A DNA stretch of 41,408 nucleotides. Source: an uncultured Sulfurovum sp. (lineage in GTDB: Bacteria; Campylobacterota; Campylobacteria; Campylobacterales; Sulfurovaceae). The translations under genes were made by a program, and so were the position numbers. Where the stretch lies: contig CAJXJN010000017.1 in assembly GCA_913055205.1 (NCBI GenBank), positions 1 through 41,408 of the forward strand, in the 5' to 3' direction. Numbering within the stretch: position 1 is the stretch's first letter; every line of letters starts with the position of its first letter. A model generated the notes under the pieces. It saw nothing but the letters and a program-made list of their open reading frames with translations. It made no database searches and was not told the origin of the DNA. Positions 41,335-41,408 of the stretch are shown here, piece by piece.

Positions 41335-41408
41335 ATTTTTTTCTGTATCTTTTAAAAGCGCCAATTCCAACAATAAGTGCAATTTCTGAGAAGATAACGT
41401 GAAAGAGA
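41327..41408 (-). CDS. 3' end of a gene running out of the window
   Basis: Partial: the frame enters from the right edge and ends ...FSEIALIVGIGAFKRYRKKY, E, stop (TAA at 41327-41329). A hydrophobic helix followed by a basic tail suggests the C-terminus of a membrane protein. Which one cannot be told from 26 residues. Confidence 0.55.
   Translation of the reverse strand, partial: LFHVIFSEIALIVGIGAFKRYRKKYE

Overview
The window is an AT-rich, gene-dense chromosomal segment of a Campylobacterota (epsilonproteobacterial) bacterium, probably a free-living Sulfurovum/Sulfurimonas-type organism rather than a host-adapted Campylobacter or Helicobacter. The assignment rests on an HsrA-type orphan response regulator, a UPF0323 lipoprotein paired with a glutathionylspermidine-synthase-like enzyme, the gene neighbourhood radA/ftsY/thioredoxin lipoprotein/5-FCL/rny, and the block ftsZ-ftsA-ppiD with rsmH nearby. 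Both neighbourhoods match what I recall of the C. jejuni gene order; I could not search to confirm this. Genus is a guess. No tRNA, rRNA, CRISPR array, intact insertion sequence or prophage was seen.

Layout. 1-6.6 kb: acpS, radA, plsC, ftsY, a thioredoxin-fold lipoprotein, 5-formyl-THF cyclo-ligase and RNase Y. 6.6-6.85 kb: a tandem 82-bp repeat. 6.9-9.4 kb: a small unknown gene, a periplasmic cyclophilin, cmoB and hsrA. 9.5-13.4 kb: a hotdog thioesterase, an MBL hydrolase, a DUF455 ferritin-like protein, lpxK and argB. 13.4-17.4 kb: a decayed module of a di-haem cytochrome c peroxidase and a membrane PAS-PAS-GGDEF-EAL protein, plus a short coding remnant. 17.4-26.5 kb: thrC, a LysM/3D envelope protein, uup, an M48/Ste24 peptidase, prmC, a DUF4149 membrane protein, a UDG-superfamily glycosylase and apaH. 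26.8-32.7 kb, minus strand: GSP-synthase-like enzyme, UPF0323 lipoprotein, ftsZ, ftsA, ppiD. 33-36.6 kb: bioA, a Sel1-repeat protein, an aldolase-fold protein. 36.7-41.1 kb: rsmH, an FtsL-like protein and an RND permease, apparently one operon. 41.1 kb to the end: a small gene and the 3' end of a membrane-protein gene.

The genes are mostly core functions: envelope building and protein folding (acpS, plsC, lpxK, ppiD, cyclophilin, LysM/3D protein), cell division (ftsZ, ftsA, rsmH, FtsL-like), protein targeting and translation (ftsY, cmoB, prmC, uup), RNA decay (rny), DNA repair (radA, UDG family) and biosynthesis (argB, thrC, bioA, folate).

The most unusual content is non-coding. At least three families of palindromic intergenic repeats recur: family A at about 9.46, 26.54 and 34.33 kb; family B at 6.62, 10.09, 23.5 and 41.04 kb; family C at 9.57 and 25.48 kb. 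They lie against gene ends and in places contribute stop codons. Two related heptanucleotide tandem repeats lie directly upstream of apaH and rsmH. I found no convincing new multi-gene system. The best candidates for a closer look are the repeat families, the decayed peroxidase/c-di-GMP module, the RND permease coupled to the division genes, and the thioredoxin-fold lipoprotein lacking its first active-site cysteine.
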